Of a stretch of 13,334 nt of DNA, positions 1 through 6,872 are shown piece by piece. The stretch is taken from assembly GCA_020854785.1 (NCBI GenBank), contig JAHFZE010000079.1:1-13334 (forward strand). The letters run 5' to 3'. The position numbers and the translations under genes were made by a program. Every line of letters begins with the position of its first letter. Position 1 is the stretch's first letter. Source of the stretch: Methanomethylovorans sp. Lineage in GTDB: Archaea; Halobacteriota; Methanosarcinia; Methanosarcinales; Methanosarcinaceae. The notes beneath the pieces were generated by a model. The model worked only from the letters and a program-made list of their open reading frames with translations, did not search any database and had not been told where the DNA came from.

Positions 1-641
1 ATACCAATTTTCTCAAGCTGTTTTTCAAAAAGGTTTCTTGACAACTTGATGAAATTATAGTTTAACTTGATTATAGGATTAGGAGCCTGTCCGGCTGTAA
101 AAGCAAATATTATTACAGGTGCATTTCTGGCAATGGCATATTCTATTAGCTTCTGCTTGATGATACTGATGCAGGTGTTGCAGATATCACTTGCTCTGTA
201 TTTAGCAAGTTTAGGGAATGCATCTACAGATTCTGCCGCTTTTTTCCAAGTGCTGCATAGTTGCTGCCTATCCATCTTGAGTTCATAATAGTCGGACCCT
301 GTGATCTCGCACATCTTCTTGGCATTTTCGATCGCGTTATCAGATATGAAGCCATTATTGAAGAGGACAGCCAAGACTTTCAGGAATGGATAATCTTTTT
401 TGAGCTTATAGAGCGTGTATGATGAATCTTTCCCACCAGATAGTGCATATATAACATCATATTCACCCCTACCCTTGATCCGGTCAAAGATCTCTTCCAT
501 CTCTGCCAGGTATTTATCCTTATCAGATTCAGTAAGAGGTTTAAATGTTTCACAGAAATGACAGAGGCCTGTGTCCTCATTGATAGTTATCCCTGGCATT
601 TCAGAATCCAGGATGCATTTTTTACATACAGTTTTTGACAT
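1..641 (-). CDS. PP-loop ATPase with N-terminal Cys4 motif, possible N-acetyl sugar amidotransferase (partial, C-terminus off the left edge)
   Basis: I translated 213 uninterrupted residues on the minus strand from the ATG at 641 to the left edge; the C-terminus is missing. The N-terminus holds CxxC (Cys6, Cys9) and a second CxxC (Cys27, Cys30), likely binding zinc. A PP-loop, SGGKDS at residues 68-73, marks the ATP pyrophosphatase fold that adenylates a substrate before transfer of ammonia or sulfur. A further CNTC motif lies at 154-157. The Cys4-plus-PP-loop layout is like the WbpG/PseA N-acetyl sugar amidotransferases of surface-sugar synthesis, but tRNA-thiolation-like or other PP-loop enzymes also fit. 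The start overlaps the end of the upstream acyl ligase gene by 20 bp, so the two are probably translationally coupled. The fold is sure; the substrate is an inference. Confidence 0.8.
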   Translation of the reverse strand, partial: MSKTVCKKCILDSEMPGITINEDTGLCHFCETFKPLTESDKDKYLAEMEEIFDRIKGRGEYDVIYALSGGKDSSYTLYKLKKDYPFLKVLAVLFNNGFISDNAIENAKKMCEITGSDYYELKMDRQQLCSTWKKAAESVDAFPKLAKYRASDICNTCISIIKQKLIEYAIARNAPVIIFAFTAGQAPNPIIKLNYNFIKLSRNLFEKQLEKIG

Positions 642-2100
642 TTTGGTATTCCTCTATGATCAATCGATTGCATATCTTACCATTTTCAGTTAAGGGTAGG
701 TGGTCAATAAAGAGAATCTCTTTTGGGTATAAGTGTGCAGGAAGATTTTTACGACAGAACTTGAACAGAGTATCAATGTCTGTTTCTGGTTCAGGTATGA
801 CCATAAGACATATCGCTGTCCCCATAAGTTCATGGGCTACAGGTACAACGAAGACCGCTGAGACCTTATTATTGTTCTCGATCGTTTTTTCGATTTCTCT
901 CGGATTCACAAGATGGTCGCCTATTTTGACGAGGTCATCCTTGCGTCCCATCAGTTTGAAGTATCCATTGGGCAGTTTCTGTGCAAGGTCCCCGGTGTAC
1001 ATCCATCCGTCCATGATCTTCTTTTTGGTAGCAATTTCATCATCAAGATATCCCAGCAATATGTTATCGCCTTTGGCAACCAGTTCAGCTGTGACGTTTG
1101 GTCCAACTGACTGTCCTTTAGGATCAAATACATCCAAAATGACACCAGGGATTGGTTTGCCTATCGTTTCAATAAACTCTTCTACATCTTCTTTGGGTAC
1201 ATATGCAAGCCGTGCTGTAGCTTCGGTTTGGCCGTACATCGGCAGTATTTCAATTTCAGGAACCAGTTCCTTGATATTTCGGACTATTTGCTTGGTCATC
1301 CCGCCGCCTGCTGATGCAGCGATCTTGACATTGGAGAATGCCTTTTTGAAACGGTCTGGATAGCGCAGAAGTATACGATACGTACTGGGCACTCCATAAA
1401 ATACAGTCACACCAGACTCTATTAAACTGAAGACCGAACCTATGAATTTCATATTTCCCATTGCAATGCATCCGCCTGCCATCAAATGGGAGTTAATTAT
1501 CGAATTTCCGAAAGCATGGTGTGGGGATATTACCAATGCTCCTTTATCACCAGGGGTCAGACCAAGTATCTCTATAATAGATGCTGCATTTGTTGTAAGA
1601 TTCTTGTCACTTAACATGACACCTTTTGGAGTACCAGTAGTGCCTGAAGTATATAATACCAGTTTAAGTTCCGGGTGATTTGATTCTATCGAGAATTCCT
1701 TGCGTATGTACCTAACCGGCTTGTCATCCGAAACGATGATAACGGTCCCAAAACGCTCAAAAAAGCTTTCCCCGAATTTAGAATATTGTACCTCTGTAGT
1801 AATTATGTTCCTGACATGAGAGTTATCGAGGATCTTTTCTAAACTTATCCTAGGCATTTCTATCGGCATAGGTATAGCAATATTATCCGACCTATACACC
1901 GCCATAAGCATTTTTACGTACTGGATCCCCATCTCCTCTAATATTGCAAACCTACAATGCCTGAATTCCCTCATTGATGAAGCAATATCATTGACACTAG
2001 CTTCAAGAGCCTCGTATGAGACAGAATTATTTCCCTCTTCCAGGGCAATGCGAGAAGGTGTTTTTCCGGCATGTGCTGTAAGATATGCATCTATCTTCAT
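622..2100 (-). CDS. AMP-forming acyl-CoA synthetase / acyl-(carrier protein) ligase family
   Basis: This 492-residue protein belongs to the ANL superfamily, which adenylates a carboxylic acid and passes it to a thiol. The phosphate-binding core TSGTTGTPKG is at residues 151-160, YGQTE at 289-293, the ribose-binding TGD at 369-371, the hinge segment GRKDDLVKIGDHLVNP at about 385-400, and the catalytic lysine in TENGK at Lys475. The length is on the short side of the family, without extra domains. It starts 4 bp after the stop of a carrier-protein gene and overlaps the following PP-loop gene, so the likely acceptor is the neighbouring carrier protein's phosphopantetheine rather than free CoA. 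The acid substrate (fatty, amino or hydroxy acid) cannot be read from the sequence. The cluster context suggests acyl or aminoacyl decoration of a glycan or small metabolite rather than catabolism. Confidence 0.88.
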   Translation of the reverse strand: MKIDAYLTAHAGKTPSRIALEEGNNSVSYEALEASVNDIASSMREFRHCRFAILEEMGIQYVKMLMAVYRSDNIAIPMPIEMPRISLEKILDNSHVRNIITTEVQYSKFGESFFERFGTVIIVSDDKPVRYIRKEFSIESNHPELKLVLYTSGTTGTPKGVMLSDKNLTTNAASIIEILGLTPGDKGALVISPHHAFGNSIINSHLMAGGCIAMGNMKFIGSVFSLIESGVTVFYGVPSTYRILLRYPDRFKKAFSNVKIAASAGGGMTKQIVRNIKELVPEIEILPMYGQTEATARLAYVPKEDVEEFIETIGKPIPGVILDVFDPKGQSVGPNVTAELVAKGDNILLGYLDDEIATKKKIMDGWMYTGDLAQKLPNGYFKLMGRKDDLVKIGDHLVNPREIEKTIENNNKVSAVFVVPVAHELMGTAICLMVIPEPETDIDTLFKFCRKNLPAHLYPKEILFIDHLPLTENGKICNRLIIEEYQNVKNCM

Positions 2101-2104
2101 TATC

Positions 2105-2350
2105 TCACTTTGTAAGATTGGTTATCATATTAGTTAGTCCCTGCAGTGAATCCAGATTTTCCGGGATCAGCATGTCTTCAGGGATCTCAATAGAATATTT
2201 TTCACTTATATGGTCCAACAATTCAAGTAGACCGATCGAATCTATAATTCCATTCTGAGTGAGAGAATCAGCATCTTCCAACTCGGTGTTCTTGTCCATA
2301 AAAGAATTGTCTTTCAGGTAATTGACTATACTGGTTTTTATGTTTTCCAT
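2105..2350 (-). CDS. Acyl carrier protein-like phosphopantetheine carrier
   Basis: This is a small acidic protein of 81 residues. The segment GIIDSIGLLELL contains the DS motif of carrier proteins; Ser38 is the predicted 4'-phosphopantetheine attachment site. Size, acidity and the motif in the middle of the chain fit the ACP/D-alanyl carrier family. I start it at the second ATG (2350) because a GAGGT Shine-Dalgarno lies 6 nt upstream of it, whereas that motif directly abuts the first in-frame ATG (2356). It is the first gene of the minus-strand operon, 4 bp before the acyl ligase that probably loads it. Carrier proteins are rare in archaea, which build isoprenoid lipids, so a dedicated biosynthetic use is likely. 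No phosphopantetheinyl transferase is in view. Confidence 0.85.
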   Translation of the reverse strand: MENIKTSIVNYLKDNSFMDKNTELEDADSLTQNGIIDSIGLLELLDHISEKYSIEIPEDMLIPENLDSLQGLTNMITNLTK

Positions 2351-2425
2351 TAGCATACCTCAAATTTTTTTTTGGAAATCAATGACCAATGTTAACCCAT
2401 TTAAGAGTTTATTAACTATGCATTA

Positions 2426-2435
2426 GTATAAATAT
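2426..2435 (-). promoter_or_regulatory. Candidate TATA box for the carrier protein-ligase-PP-loop operon
   Basis: Read on the minus strand this is ATATTTATAC, close to the archaeal TATA consensus. It lies about 75 bp before the ATG of the carrier protein gene, which would give a leader of roughly 50 nt with a Shine-Dalgarno at its end. A second, stronger AT-only candidate (TATATATA) is further upstream at 2487-2494. Which one is used cannot be told by eye in such AT-rich DNA. Confidence 0.35.
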
Positions 2436-2479
2436 CTTCTGAACAAAATATCAGTCGACATATGGATACCTATTTCCTA

Positions 2480-2506
2480 TTAATACTATATATAATTTTG
2501 TATTAA
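2480..2506. repeat. Inverted repeat around a TATA-like core
   Basis: TTAATAC at 2480-2486 is the exact reverse complement of GTATTAA at 2500-2506, with a 13-nt AT-rich spacer containing TATATATA. Placed between divergent genes and framing a possible TATA box, it could be an operator, but in AT-rich DNA 7-bp arms may arise by chance. Confidence 0.35.
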
Positions 2507-2700
2507 AAGTTTGCTGAAAAAATATAAATTATAACATAATTTTTAGAATATTTACTAAAAAGATTCTATTTTCTTACTAATAATCAATACAATTTATTTT
2601 GTTCAAATATACCATCTATCTCCAAAACTATTATATTTACTGAAGTCACGTCTATCTGGCTTTTCGTAGAAAAGATATAGCAACCAAACTTATCAGAGAG

Positions 2701-2802
2701 ATGGAAAACATACAGAAGAGATCAAATCTGCACATATATATTTCACAAAAACTCCCGGACCTCAGTACGTTCTATGTGGACTGCAGGGATACAATACTTT
2801 AA
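2701..2802 (+). CDS. Doubtful small ORF, 33 residues, possibly the tail of a decayed gene
   Basis: An ATG at 2701 opens 33 codons ending in TAA at 2800-2802. The same frame is open back to a TGA at 2641, so 52 sense codons read through without a start; the predicted sequence is basic and helical-looking at the front (RRKDIATKLIREMENIQKR). There is no clear Shine-Dalgarno, only AGAGAG directly before the ATG. It could be a real microprotein, the 3' remnant of a lost gene, or chance. I recognise no family. Confidence 0.15.
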   Translation: MENIQKRSNLHIYISQKLPDLSTFYVDCRDTIL

Positions 2803-2814
2803 CAGATGGGTTAA

Positions 2815-2823
2815 TCATAAAAA
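2815..2823 (+). promoter_or_regulatory. Candidate TATA box of dinB (leaderless)
   Basis: TCATAAAAA lies about 27 bp before the dinB ATG. No Shine-Dalgarno precedes that ATG (the bases are CCTATAA), so transcription starting at or next to the start codon, as in leaderless archaeal mRNAs, would fit. This rests on spacing only. Confidence 0.35.
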
Positions 2824-2846
2824 CTACCCCACCCTTTTTCCTATAA

Positions 2847-3938
2847 ATGGAACGTGTGATAATACATGTGGATATGGACTATTTCTACGCTGCTATCGAA
2901 GAGCGTGAAGAACCTTCCCTCAAAGATAAAGCAGTAGTCGTGTGCATGTACTCGAACCGGGGTGAAGAAGGAGGGGCAGTAAGCACATCCAACTATATCG
3001 CGAGAAAAGCCGGTATACGTTCAGCAATGCCCTGCCGACAGGCTCGATCTCTGAAACCTGATGCTGTCTTTCTTCCTGTGCGCAAAGAGTTCTATGAGGA
3101 GGTTTCAGCACGTGTCATGGGCATATTGCGCTCTCATGCAGATAGTGAGGAATCCTTCGAAAAGATAAGCATTGATGAGGCATTTCTGGAAATATCACAG
3201 AATTGTGGTGGAAGCTATGAAAAGGCACAGGATATTGGCATGCTGATCAAGCACGACATCCTGGAATATGAAAAGCTCACATGTTCCGTGGGCATTGGTC
3301 CTAACAAGCTCATAGCCAAGATGGCTTCTTCTTTCAAAAAACCTGATGGAATTACATTCGTGAAACCGGAAGACGTTACAGGTTTCTTAAATCCCATGCC
3401 TGTGAAAAAGCTCTGGGGCATTGGTAAAGTGACTGAAGAGAAGCTCCAGCAAATGGGCATTGAAACTATCGGCCAGCTTGCAGCCTATGATGCTCAGGAG
3501 ATCATCGCAGAGTTTGGTAAGAACAGAGGCATTTGGCTCAAAAAAGCCGCATCTGGCATAGATGAAGCACCTGTCACCGAGAGAACTGCCACGGACCAGA
3601 TAGGTAGAATGGCTTCCCTGAAAGAGGATACAAGAAATGATAACGAGATATTTTCCCTTATGGACGAGCTTGTGGATGATGTTATCAACAAAACCATTTC
3701 AAGAAAGGTGAGTTTCAGGTCCGTTACTATAACCGTCATCTTCTCAAACTTCAGGATGGCGACTAAAAGCCGAACTCTCAACCATGCGGTCTCTGACAAA
3801 GGTATCCTGCATGAGACTGCAAGAGAGATTATGTTGCAGTTCCTTCATGAAAGCAGCATGAACTTTCGGAGGATAGGTGTGAGAGTGGGTAACCTACAGC
3901 AAAATGTTGGACAAAAAAGCTTGTTCGAGTATTTCTGA
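2847..3938 (+). CDS. dinB: DNA polymerase IV (Y-family, DinB/Dbh/Dpo4 type)
   Basis: This 363-residue translesion polymerase copies past damaged bases. The N-terminal palm carries DMDYFYA at 9-15, with metal-binding Asp9 and the Tyr14 steric gate against ribonucleotides. The second catalytic motif SIDEAF (Asp110, Glu111) follows. A thumb with helix-hairpin-helix-like segment MPVKKLWGIGKV lies around 178-190, and a little-finger domain fills about 240-345. The last eight residues, QKSLFEYF (356-363), are a textbook PIP box (Qxx-L-xx-YF) for binding the PCNA sliding clamp. Length is normal for the family. The ATG at 2847 is the only sensible start. It is followed after 11 bp by an ion-channel gene, so the two are likely co-transcribed although no functional link is known. 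Confidence 0.96.
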   Translation: MERVIIHVDMDYFYAAIEEREEPSLKDKAVVVCMYSNRGEEGGAVSTSNYIARKAGIRSAMPCRQARSLKPDAVFLPVRKEFYEEVSARVMGILRSHADSEESFEKISIDEAFLEISQNCGGSYEKAQDIGMLIKHDILEYEKLTCSVGIGPNKLIAKMASSFKKPDGITFVKPEDVTGFLNPMPVKKLWGIGKVTEEKLQQMGIETIGQLAAYDAQEIIAEFGKNRGIWLKKAASGIDEAPVTERTATDQIGRMASLKEDTRNDNEIFSLMDELVDDVINKTISRKVSFRSVTITVIFSNFRMATKSRTLNHAVSDKGILHETAREIMLQFLHESSMNFRRIGVRVGNLQQNVGQKSLFEYF

Positions 3939-3949
3939 AAGGTGAAACA

Positions 3950-4801
3950 ATGGTCACTTTATTAAGGGAAAAAGAGAACCGACCAGAAGGCCCGGAATGG
4001 AGAAAATGGCTGTATAATGTGATCTTTGAAGCTGATACAAGGGCTGGAAAAAATTTTGATATCCTCCTCATCATCAGTATAGTCCTGAGTGTCATTGTAG
4101 TAATGCTGGATAGCATTAGTTCCCTGAGGGACACATACGGCACTGTACTGCATGGACTGGAATGGTCCTTTACCATTCTTTTTACCATTGAGTACCTGCT
4201 ACGCCTTACCTGTGTCAGAAGTAAAAGAACCTATGCAACCAGTCTTTTTGGAATAGTGGACTTGATTTCCATAATTCCTACATATATAAGCCTCATATTG
4301 CCTGGAAGCCAATTCCTACTGGTCGTCAGAGTGCTGCGTGTGTTAAGGATATTCAGGGTATTGAAGCTGGTACCGTATATCAGTGAGACTGAACTGCTAC
4401 TAAGAGCATTGCGCGCAAGCAGCCGAAAGATCATCATATTCATGTTCACTGTATTGACACTGGTTATTATAATGGGTTCTTTCATGTACCTCATCGAGGG
4501 CGAAAAGCATGGTTTTACCAGTATCCCCAGTAGCATATATTGGGCCATAGTGACCATTACTACAGTGGGATTCGGGGATATCGTACCACAAACAACATTA
4601 GGCAGGGCTCTTGCTGCCTTTATCATGATACTGGGTTACAGCATCATAGCTGTACCTACAGGGATAGTGACCAGTGAAATGTCCCTGGTTTCCATGGAAG
4701 AGAAAAAAAAGAAGCGTAAAAAGCTTATATGCTCAAAGTGCGGCCAAGATGGCCATGATGAAGACGCATGTTTTTGCAAATATTGCGGAGATAGGATCTG
4801 A
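3950..4801 (+). CDS. Six-helix voltage-gated-type potassium channel with C-terminal zinc ribbon
   Basis: A 283-residue membrane protein. Hydrophobic helices lie at about 37-54 (S1), 70-86 (S2), 99-117 (S3), 120-142 (S4), 158-181 (S5) and 219-241 (S6). S4 has regularly spaced arginines (RVLRVLRIFRVLK), the pattern of a voltage sensor. The pore loop before S6 contains TTVGFGD (204-210), the K+ selectivity filter with Phe in place of the usual Tyr, as in some known K+ channels. After a lysine-rich linker (EKKKKRKK) the tail has CSKC (261-264) and CKYC (276-279), a zinc-ribbon-like CxxC...CxxC that is not standard in this family. An AGGTGA Shine-Dalgarno sits in the 11-bp gap after dinB. The channel class is well supported; gating and the role of the zinc tail are unknown. 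Confidence 0.92.
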   Translation: MVTLLREKENRPEGPEWRKWLYNVIFEADTRAGKNFDILLIISIVLSVIVVMLDSISSLRDTYGTVLHGLEWSFTILFTIEYLLRLTCVRSKRTYATSLFGIVDLISIIPTYISLILPGSQFLLVVRVLRVLRIFRVLKLVPYISETELLLRALRASSRKIIIFMFTVLTLVIIMGSFMYLIEGEKHGFTSIPSSIYWAIVTITTVGFGDIVPQTTLGRALAAFIMILGYSIIAVPTGIVTSEMSLVSMEEKKKKRKKLICSKCGQDGHDEDACFCKYCGDRI

Positions 4802-4830
4802 TACAAAATTATCGTATCTATTCATACCTA

Positions 4831-4837
4831 TTTATAT
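4831..4837 (+). promoter_or_regulatory. Candidate TATA box of the CooS-like/CopB operon
   Basis: TTTATAT lies 84 bp before the CooS-like start codon. Transcription would begin near 4860, giving a leader of about 60 nt that carries the inverted repeats listed next and ends in a strong GGGAGG Shine-Dalgarno. Confidence 0.45.
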
Positions 4838-4862
4838 CGATAGATATTTCAAATCTCATTCC

Positions 4863-4892
4863 CAGACTATTAATAGCTGGAGCATTAGTCTG
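4863..4892 (+). promoter_or_regulatory. Inverted repeats in the CooS-like leader, possible operator
   Basis: CAGACTA (4863-4869) is mirrored exactly by TAGTCTG (4886-4892) across 16 nt. Overlapping the left arm is a perfect 10-bp palindrome, CTATTAATAG (4867-4876). A wider CCCAG/CTGGG pair (4861-4865 and 4897-4901) gives an alternative fold. Placed just downstream of the presumed transcription start, this could be a repressor site or an RNA hairpin controlling translation of the CooS-like gene. Confidence 0.4.
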
Positions 4893-4920
4893 CAGCCTGG
4901 GATCGTAGGGAGGAAGAACA

Positions 4921-6825
4921 ATGGAAGCAGATAGGATATCCTGTCATACATCAGTAAGGAAAGTATACGAAAGAATAAAAGAAGATGGAATGAACAACAT
5001 CTGGGATAGATATGAGGCGCAGGGAATGGGGGGAGATCCTGACAGGCGCTGTAATTTCTGCCAGGCAGGAATACGTTGTGACCTGTGTTCCAACGGACCT
5101 TGCAGAGCAAATGCAGAAAAGGATAAAAGAGGTGTCTGTGGTATCACCGCTGATGGCATGGCCATGCGCATGATGCTGCTACGTAATGTTATGGGGGCTT
5201 CAACTTATCAGTACCATACAGAACAGACCATAAAGACACTTAGAGCCACAGCTCTTGGAAATACTCCCTTTAAGATCAAAGAAACGGAAAAGCTCAGGAA
5301 CTTTGCTGCAAGGCTCGGCATTGATACATCAGGCGATGATAACGAAGTGGCCTTGAAGCTATGCGATTTCGTGGAAGCAGATTTCAGAAGCGAGTATGGA
5401 AAACATAGCAGGATAGTGGAGATACTGGCTCCACAAGAGCGCCGAGAAGTATGGAAAAAACTGGGAATTTTTCCAGATGGTATCCACAGCGAGATCATGA
5501 GAACGACAAGCTCGTCCCTCACTAACGTTGACGGAAATTATGTAAGCTTGGCTCTCAAAGCCATGCGCTTAGGGATAGCTATGGGTTATCAGAGCCAGAT
5601 AGTCAATGAATATTGCCAGGACATTCTTTTCGGTTTACCTAGGCCGCATAAGATGAGAGTCGATCTGGGAGTACTTGACCCTGAATATGTGAACATCCTA
5701 CCCAACGGCCATGAACCTTTCCTGGGATTCGCAATGGTGCAGCTGGCACGGGAAAAAGCATGGCAGGACAAGGCACGTGCTGCTGGAGCAAAAGGAATGC
5801 GTATAATCGCGAATATTGAAACTGGCCAGGAAATGATCCAGAGATGGGAAATGGACGATGTGTTCTTCGGGTATACTGGAAACTGGATCATGCAGGAAGC
5901 AGTCATGGCCAGTGGCTGTATAGACCTGTTCGTTGCGGATATGAACTGCTCCATGCCTATAGATCCGCTGTATGCTGAAAAATATCATTTCAAACTTATA
6001 CCTGTAAGCGATCTGGTCTCTTTCGAAGAGATTGATGAAAGGATAGATTATGTGCCCGAGAAGGCGCGTGAGCAAGCTGCCCAGTTGTTGCAGATGGCTA
6101 TAGATAACTTCAGTGAACGCAGGAATATCGTATCAGCAGTGACGGGTCTTCCGATAAATGAAGCTGTGGTGGGATTTTCATCAGAGAGTATAACGGAGGC
6201 TCTTGGAGGTAGCATAGCACCGTTGCTGGATGCTATTAAGGATGGAACAATAAGAGGCGTTGCAGGCCTGGTATCCTGTACTACTCTGAGGGATTCCGGG
6301 CAGGATTGCCATAGCCTGAACATTGCAAAGGAACTTATTGCCAGAGATGTGCTGGTACTTTCCATGGGTTGTGGTAATGCGGCAATGCAGGTTGGTGGGC
6401 TATGCAGCCTTGAGGCACAAGAACTCGCAGGACCCGGACTAAAAGGATTATGTGAGAAGCTCGGAATGCCTCCAGTACTTAGCTTTGGCACATGTACTGA
6501 TACAGGAAGGCTGGCAGATCTGCTTGGTTCGATATCGTCTGCGTTAGGTGGTGTACCGCTGCCTGATCTACCAGTAGTGGCAACAGCACCGGAATATATG
6601 GAACAGAAAGCTACTATAGATGCAGTATATGCTCTGGCACTTGGCCTGTACACACACGTTAATCCTGTACCTACTGTCACTGGTGCTCCAAAGCTCGTCA
6701 AACTATTGACCCAAGACTGCAAGAACGTCACTGGAGGATCAATGGATGTGGAAACAGATGCTAAAAAGGCTGTCGATGCCATGATGGAACATATAGAAAG
6801 CAAACGTAGTAAACTGGGCATCTGA
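4921..6825 (+). CDS. cooS: CooS-family protein (annotated class: Ni-Fe carbon monoxide dehydrogenase), probably a hybrid-cluster variant
   Basis: 634 residues, the usual CooS length, with a GGGAGG Shine-Dalgarno 7 nt before the ATG. CooS enzymes interconvert CO and CO2 in the cytoplasm at a Ni-Fe-S C-cluster. B-cluster cysteines are seen at 53, 56, 61 and 73, and a probable D-cluster pair at Cys44/Cys47 (CxxC). Candidate C-cluster ligands are His264 (GHEP), Cys343, Cys453, Cys484 and Cys525; Lys563 is also kept. The expected CCTGNE segment that gives the remaining cysteine reads IETGQE (299-304), so Glu300 stands near or at that place. In the helix with proton-relay histidines, Tyr96 replaces the first and His99 keeps the second. 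Hybrid cluster proteins use a Glu here, and CooS-V of Carboxydothermus, which lacks a ligand cysteine, is known to carry a hybrid cluster without CO activity. I infer the same class here. No cooC or cooF is adjacent. Confidence 0.9.
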   Translation: MEADRISCHTSVRKVYERIKEDGMNNIWDRYEAQGMGGDPDRRCNFCQAGIRCDLCSNGPCRANAEKDKRGVCGITADGMAMRMMLLRNVMGASTYQYHTEQTIKTLRATALGNTPFKIKETEKLRNFAARLGIDTSGDDNEVALKLCDFVEADFRSEYGKHSRIVEILAPQERREVWKKLGIFPDGIHSEIMRTTSSSLTNVDGNYVSLALKAMRLGIAMGYQSQIVNEYCQDILFGLPRPHKMRVDLGVLDPEYVNILPNGHEPFLGFAMVQLAREKAWQDKARAAGAKGMRIIANIETGQEMIQRWEMDDVFFGYTGNWIMQEAVMASGCIDLFVADMNCSMPIDPLYAEKYHFKLIPVSDLVSFEEIDERIDYVPEKAREQAAQLLQMAIDNFSERRNIVSAVTGLPINEAVVGFSSESITEALGGSIAPLLDAIKDGTIRGVAGLVSCTTLRDSGQDCHSLNIAKELIARDVLVLSMGCGNAAMQVGGLCSLEAQELAGPGLKGLCEKLGMPPVLSFGTCTDTGRLADLLGSISSALGGVPLPDLPVVATAPEYMEQKATIDAVYALALGLYTHVNPVPTVTGAPKLVKLLTQDCKNVTGGSMDVETDAKKAVDAMMEHIESKRSKLGI

Positions 6826-6872
6826 TAGTAGGATTACTAAAAAGTAGAATAGGATAAAGGGGGGTGAGGCAC

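Larger units (their letters stand above)
2351..2846. other. AT-rich divergent intergenic region
   Basis: This 496-bp stretch separates the minus-strand carrier-protein operon from the plus-strand dinB operon. The first 300 bp are strongly AT-rich with many TATA-like strings and no convincing reading frame. The part nearer dinB (about 2644-2810) is less AT-rich and holds a short open frame, described separately. I see no RNA gene and no mobile-element remnant that I can name. Confidence 0.6.

Noticed and set aside
635..1363. A 242-codon open frame on the plus strand
   Set aside because: It lies opposite the acyl ligase gene, whose frame has all family motifs; the plus-strand product resembles nothing and has no ribosome-binding site.
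6048..6821. A 257-codon open frame on the minus strand
   Set aside because: It is antisense to the CooS-family gene, which shows full family motifs; Ser/Pro-rich shadow translation.
4921..6825. Ordinary CO dehydrogenase assignment
   Set aside because: The family is right, but a ligand cysteine and the relay histidine appear replaced and no cooC/cooF is adjacent, so CO chemistry should not be assumed.
6864..6872. GTG start for the CopB-type ATPase
   Set aside because: The GTG is inside the Shine-Dalgarno of the ATG at 6873.
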